Assembly (NCBI GenBank): GCA_963663135.2
Contig: CAXXRM010000005.1
Coordinates: forward strand, 1,984,001-2,048,000
DNA from: Io17-Chloro-G2 sp963663135
GTDB lineage: Bacteria > Chloroflexota > Dehalococcoidia > Lucifugimonadales > UBA3495
Reading direction: 5' to 3'
Length of the DNA: 64,000 bases
The position numbers and the translations under genes were made by a program. Below the pieces are notes generated by a model. The model saw only the letters and a list, made by a program, of their open reading frames with translations. It did no database searches and was not told where the DNA came from. Each line of letters begins with the position of its first letter. Position 1 is the first letter of the stretch. Shown here in pieces: positions 62,246 to 64,000 of the stretch.

Positions 62246-63185
62246 TCATGCTGACGAAATCCGGGTTCAATTCCACGCCAACCCATTTGCGGCCCAAGTC
62301 ACGTGCCGCTATGAGCGTTGTCCCTGACCCTGCATAAGGGTCAAGCACTACGTCCCCTGGACGACTGGTAATCTTTACGCAGCGTTTGGCCAATGTCATC
62401 GGCATGACTGCCGGATGATCTGTTTCCTTGGCATATTTTCTTTTGCGAGGTTCGGTAGGAATATCCCATGTTGTCCTTAACCGCCGACCGTTTGGACCGC
62501 GAACGGCATTGATGTCATAGAAATAATTTTGGCTCTTCGATAACAGGAACACGGTTTCGTGCGATTTGGTTGGGCGGTCACGGACCGACTCCGGGTGGGC
62601 GTTGGGCTTGTGCCAAATAACTTCCGACCGAACCCACCAACCCGCACTTTGAAGTGCAAAAGCTAGACGCCACGGAACGCCAATCAGGTCCTTGGGCTTC
62701 AGTCCATCGGGTGTTACCGGGCGTACAGACATTGCTCGAGCACGATTCTTTCGGTCAGGCGCCCGGTACCGCCGGTTGCCTGAGGTGTAAGTATCTCCAA
62801 CGTTCAACCACACAGTTCCGTCTTGGGTGAGGACGCGGCGCAGTTGTTCGAACACCTGCACGACACTTGCCAAATAATCCAATAGCGAATCATCCCTGCC
62901 AATCTGACCTTCGTCATCGTAGTCTCGGAGTGACCAATAAGGAGGAGACGTAACGACGGTTTGCACTGTCCCGGTTGGTAGAAGGTTCAAGGCTATTTCG
63001 GCAGAACCGCAAATGAGCACAGACCGTCTAAGGTTGTGGACCCTGGAACCTGACTCCACATCCAAACGATCATAGCTCCAGGGATAGCTGCGAGGGACCT
63101 CGACCCCCGGGCCCTCCGAGCAGCGGCTCCCGTTTAGGTCGACCTGGTCCAATAGTCCTGGCTGCGCAACCCTTCGAACCGTCAT
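62223..63185 (-). CDS. DNA methyltransferase of a type II R-M system (N4-cytosine type likely)
   Basis: 320 residues from ATG 63185. Motif IV TSPPYWSLRDYDDEGQIG (79-83 for TSPPY) precedes the AdoMet motif I DPYAGSGTTLIAA (282-290), the beta-class order. The TSPPY form is typical of N4-methylcytosine enzymes. DGTVWLNVGDTYTSGNRRY and the HPAVMP motif before motif I are typical. It protects the host DNA site that the adjacent endonuclease cuts. It is transcribed first, as expected for protection. The recognition sequence is not readable directly. Confidence 0.9.
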   Translation of the reverse strand: MTVRRVAQPGLLDQVDLNGSRCSEGPGVEVPRSYPWSYDRLDVESGSRVHNLRRSVLICGSAEIALNLLPTGTVQTVVTSPPYWSLRDYDDEGQIGRDDSLLDYLASVVQVFEQLRRVLTQDGTVWLNVGDTYTSGNRRYRAPDRKNRARAMSVRPVTPDGLKPKDLIGVPWRLAFALQSAGWWVRSEVIWHKPNAHPESVRDRPTKSHETVFLLSKSQNYFYDINAVRGPNGRRLRTTWDIPTEPRKRKYAKETDHPAVMPMTLAKRCVKITSRPGDVVLDPYAGSGTTLIAARDLGRKWVGVELNPDFVSMIERRLVA

Positions 63186-63633
63186 GGAGTTATAACCCCA
63201 ATCCAGAGCCAGCGAGCCGACCCTTAACCAGCTTCCCAAGAACCAACCGCTGACCGTTGGGCGAACCTCGCGCCGCAGAGGTTGAACTCATGCGGTGTCC
63301 CGCGAGACAAACTTCTGTGTGTTGCAAGAACAGTATTTCATTTGATGAGCGCCGTTATTGAACCGAGCGTGATGGCCAAGCGTTTAGCAAACCAGCCTGT
63401 GTTCCCGGCAATGGCGAAGGCTATGTGACTTAAGACTAGCTATAGTTCACAGTTTATAGGGTGAAGCAAATCTTGCCGGTCCGAGGTGACGAAATCTGAT
63501 CAAAGCCGCCCAACAAGCAAATAAGCCCCGGGCATTCGAAGCCTGTCTGGATAGCCGTTGGTTTGGGTTAGCTTATGTCACAATAATCCGTTGGAGCAAG
63601 CCCCAGATTTCATCAGAACCAACCCTAGTCCAG
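63186..63633. other. Intergenic upstream of the R-M operon
   Basis: 448 bp. No gene or RNA was identified. GGGTGAAGCAAA at about 63459-63470 followed by CTTGCCGG resembles the inner part of the IS right end (GGGTGAAGCAATGCGCCGG) but is too short to call a relic element. Confidence 0.45.
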
Positions 63634-64000
63634 CTACCCAGTCTGAGCCGGTCCAGACAATCCCGGCAACTCCTGCTGGACAACTCTGGCCAGGGAGTCA
63701 GCCTGCAGGTCTTCCAACTGAAGGTAGCGGCCGCCCAGGGCCTCGGCGATGGGGCGGGCCAATCCCAACCGGATGAACCCCGACTCGGTGTCAATGACTA
63801 CCGAAGGCACCTGCTGTGCCTGCACGAGAGAAGCCACGGCTTGGACTTCGCGGAGATCCGAGAATCCTCCGTCGGCGGCAAGGCCGGTTTGCTTCCGGGG
63901 GACATCGGGGCCTTCATGAGAGACGCCAAAGTTGGAAAGGCCGACGTTGGCCCGCCCGTCGGAAAGCAAGACGATTAAAGGCAACACATCCCGGTTTTTG
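63634..64000 (-). CDS. VWA-domain protein, chelatase D-subunit-like, C-terminal part
   Basis: The minus-strand frame is open at the window edge and ends at 63634, giving 121 visible residues. It reads KNRDVLPLIVLLSDGRANVG, the second half of the von Willebrand A fold as in the C-terminus of magnesium/cobalt chelatase D subunits (ChlD/BchD, CobT-like), then AVASLVQAQQVPSVVIDTE and LGLARPIAEALGGRYLQLEDL. These subunits, with an AAA+ partner, load metal into tetrapyrroles. The AAA+ part would lie outside the window. No other tetrapyrrole gene is visible. Confidence 0.82.
   Translation of the reverse strand, partial: KNRDVLPLIVLLSDGRANVGLSNFGVSHEGPDVPRKQTGLAADGGFSDLREVQAVASLVQAQQVPSVVIDTESGFIRLGLARPIAEALGGRYLQLEDLQADSLARVVQQELPGLSGPAQTG

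Noticed and set aside
63455..63490. GGGTGAAGCAAA...TTGCCGG as a third IS end
   Set aside because: Only about 11 bp match continuously with the IS right end and no other IS sequence is nearby.

Overview
The window reads as a chromosomal segment of moderately GC-rich bacterial DNA. I infer an uncultivated Chloroflexota lineage, SAR202/Dehalococcoidia-like. The reasons are the gene mix (GuaB3-type IMP dehydrogenase paralogue, UGSC selenoprotein, DipZ-like redoxin lipoproteins, many alpha/beta hydrolases, a luciferase-like monooxygenase, a stand-alone molybdenum hydroxylase large subunit) and a 5S rRNA gene unlinked to any 23S gene here. No marker in the window proves the assignment.

Layout. 1-7430 is an accessory zone. 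It holds the N-terminal part of a nuclease-NACHT (STAND-type, defence-like) ATPase cut by the window edge, two copies of one IS (1276-2998 and 5721-7427, both with dead transposase genes), a relic island with an AlpA-type regulator, small unknown genes and a MITE-like element, and a zinc-ribbon transposase that seems to lack a catalytic Asp. 7800-13800 is housekeeping: an unknown acidic protein, moaD-moaE, radA and clpC. 14211-14331 is an orphan 5S rRNA gene. 14632-18360 holds a GuaB3-type protein, a UGSC-family selenoprotein (in-frame TGA at codon 100 followed by a SECIS-like hairpin), an AIM24-like protein and a UGSC-associated protein. 18700-24000 has a small Zn-binding protein, dnaE, a broken ABC-ATPase start and panD.

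24345-27541 carries two methyltransferases, a hydrolase and an O6-alkylguanine-DNA methyltransferase. 27549-32479 (minus) is a MoxR-DUF58-transglutaminase operon. 32707-36265 holds three consecutive exported thioredoxin-fold proteins. 36349-41576 has a BtuF-like protein, a flavin reductase, a hydrolase gene split by a 103-bp MITE, and gyrA. 41831-53342 is catabolic and accessory metabolism: C26 peptidase, MFS transporter, HpcH aldolase, BNR-repeat protein, SRPBCC protein, molybdenum hydroxylase, three hydrolases and a luciferase-like monooxygenase. 53509-61263 contains leuS, a small phage-like gene pair, two SDR genes, birA and glyS. 61451-63185 is a SmaI-like type II restriction-modification pair, and the right edge cuts a VWA (chelatase-like) gene.

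Working links: MoaD/MoaE make molybdopterin, needed by the molybdenum hydroxylase. MoxR, DUF58 and transglutaminase genes form a known conserved set. The three redoxin genes probably serve envelope thiol chemistry. The UGSC selenoprotein and its downstream partner probably act together, and decoding the UGA requires selenocysteine machinery encoded elsewhere.
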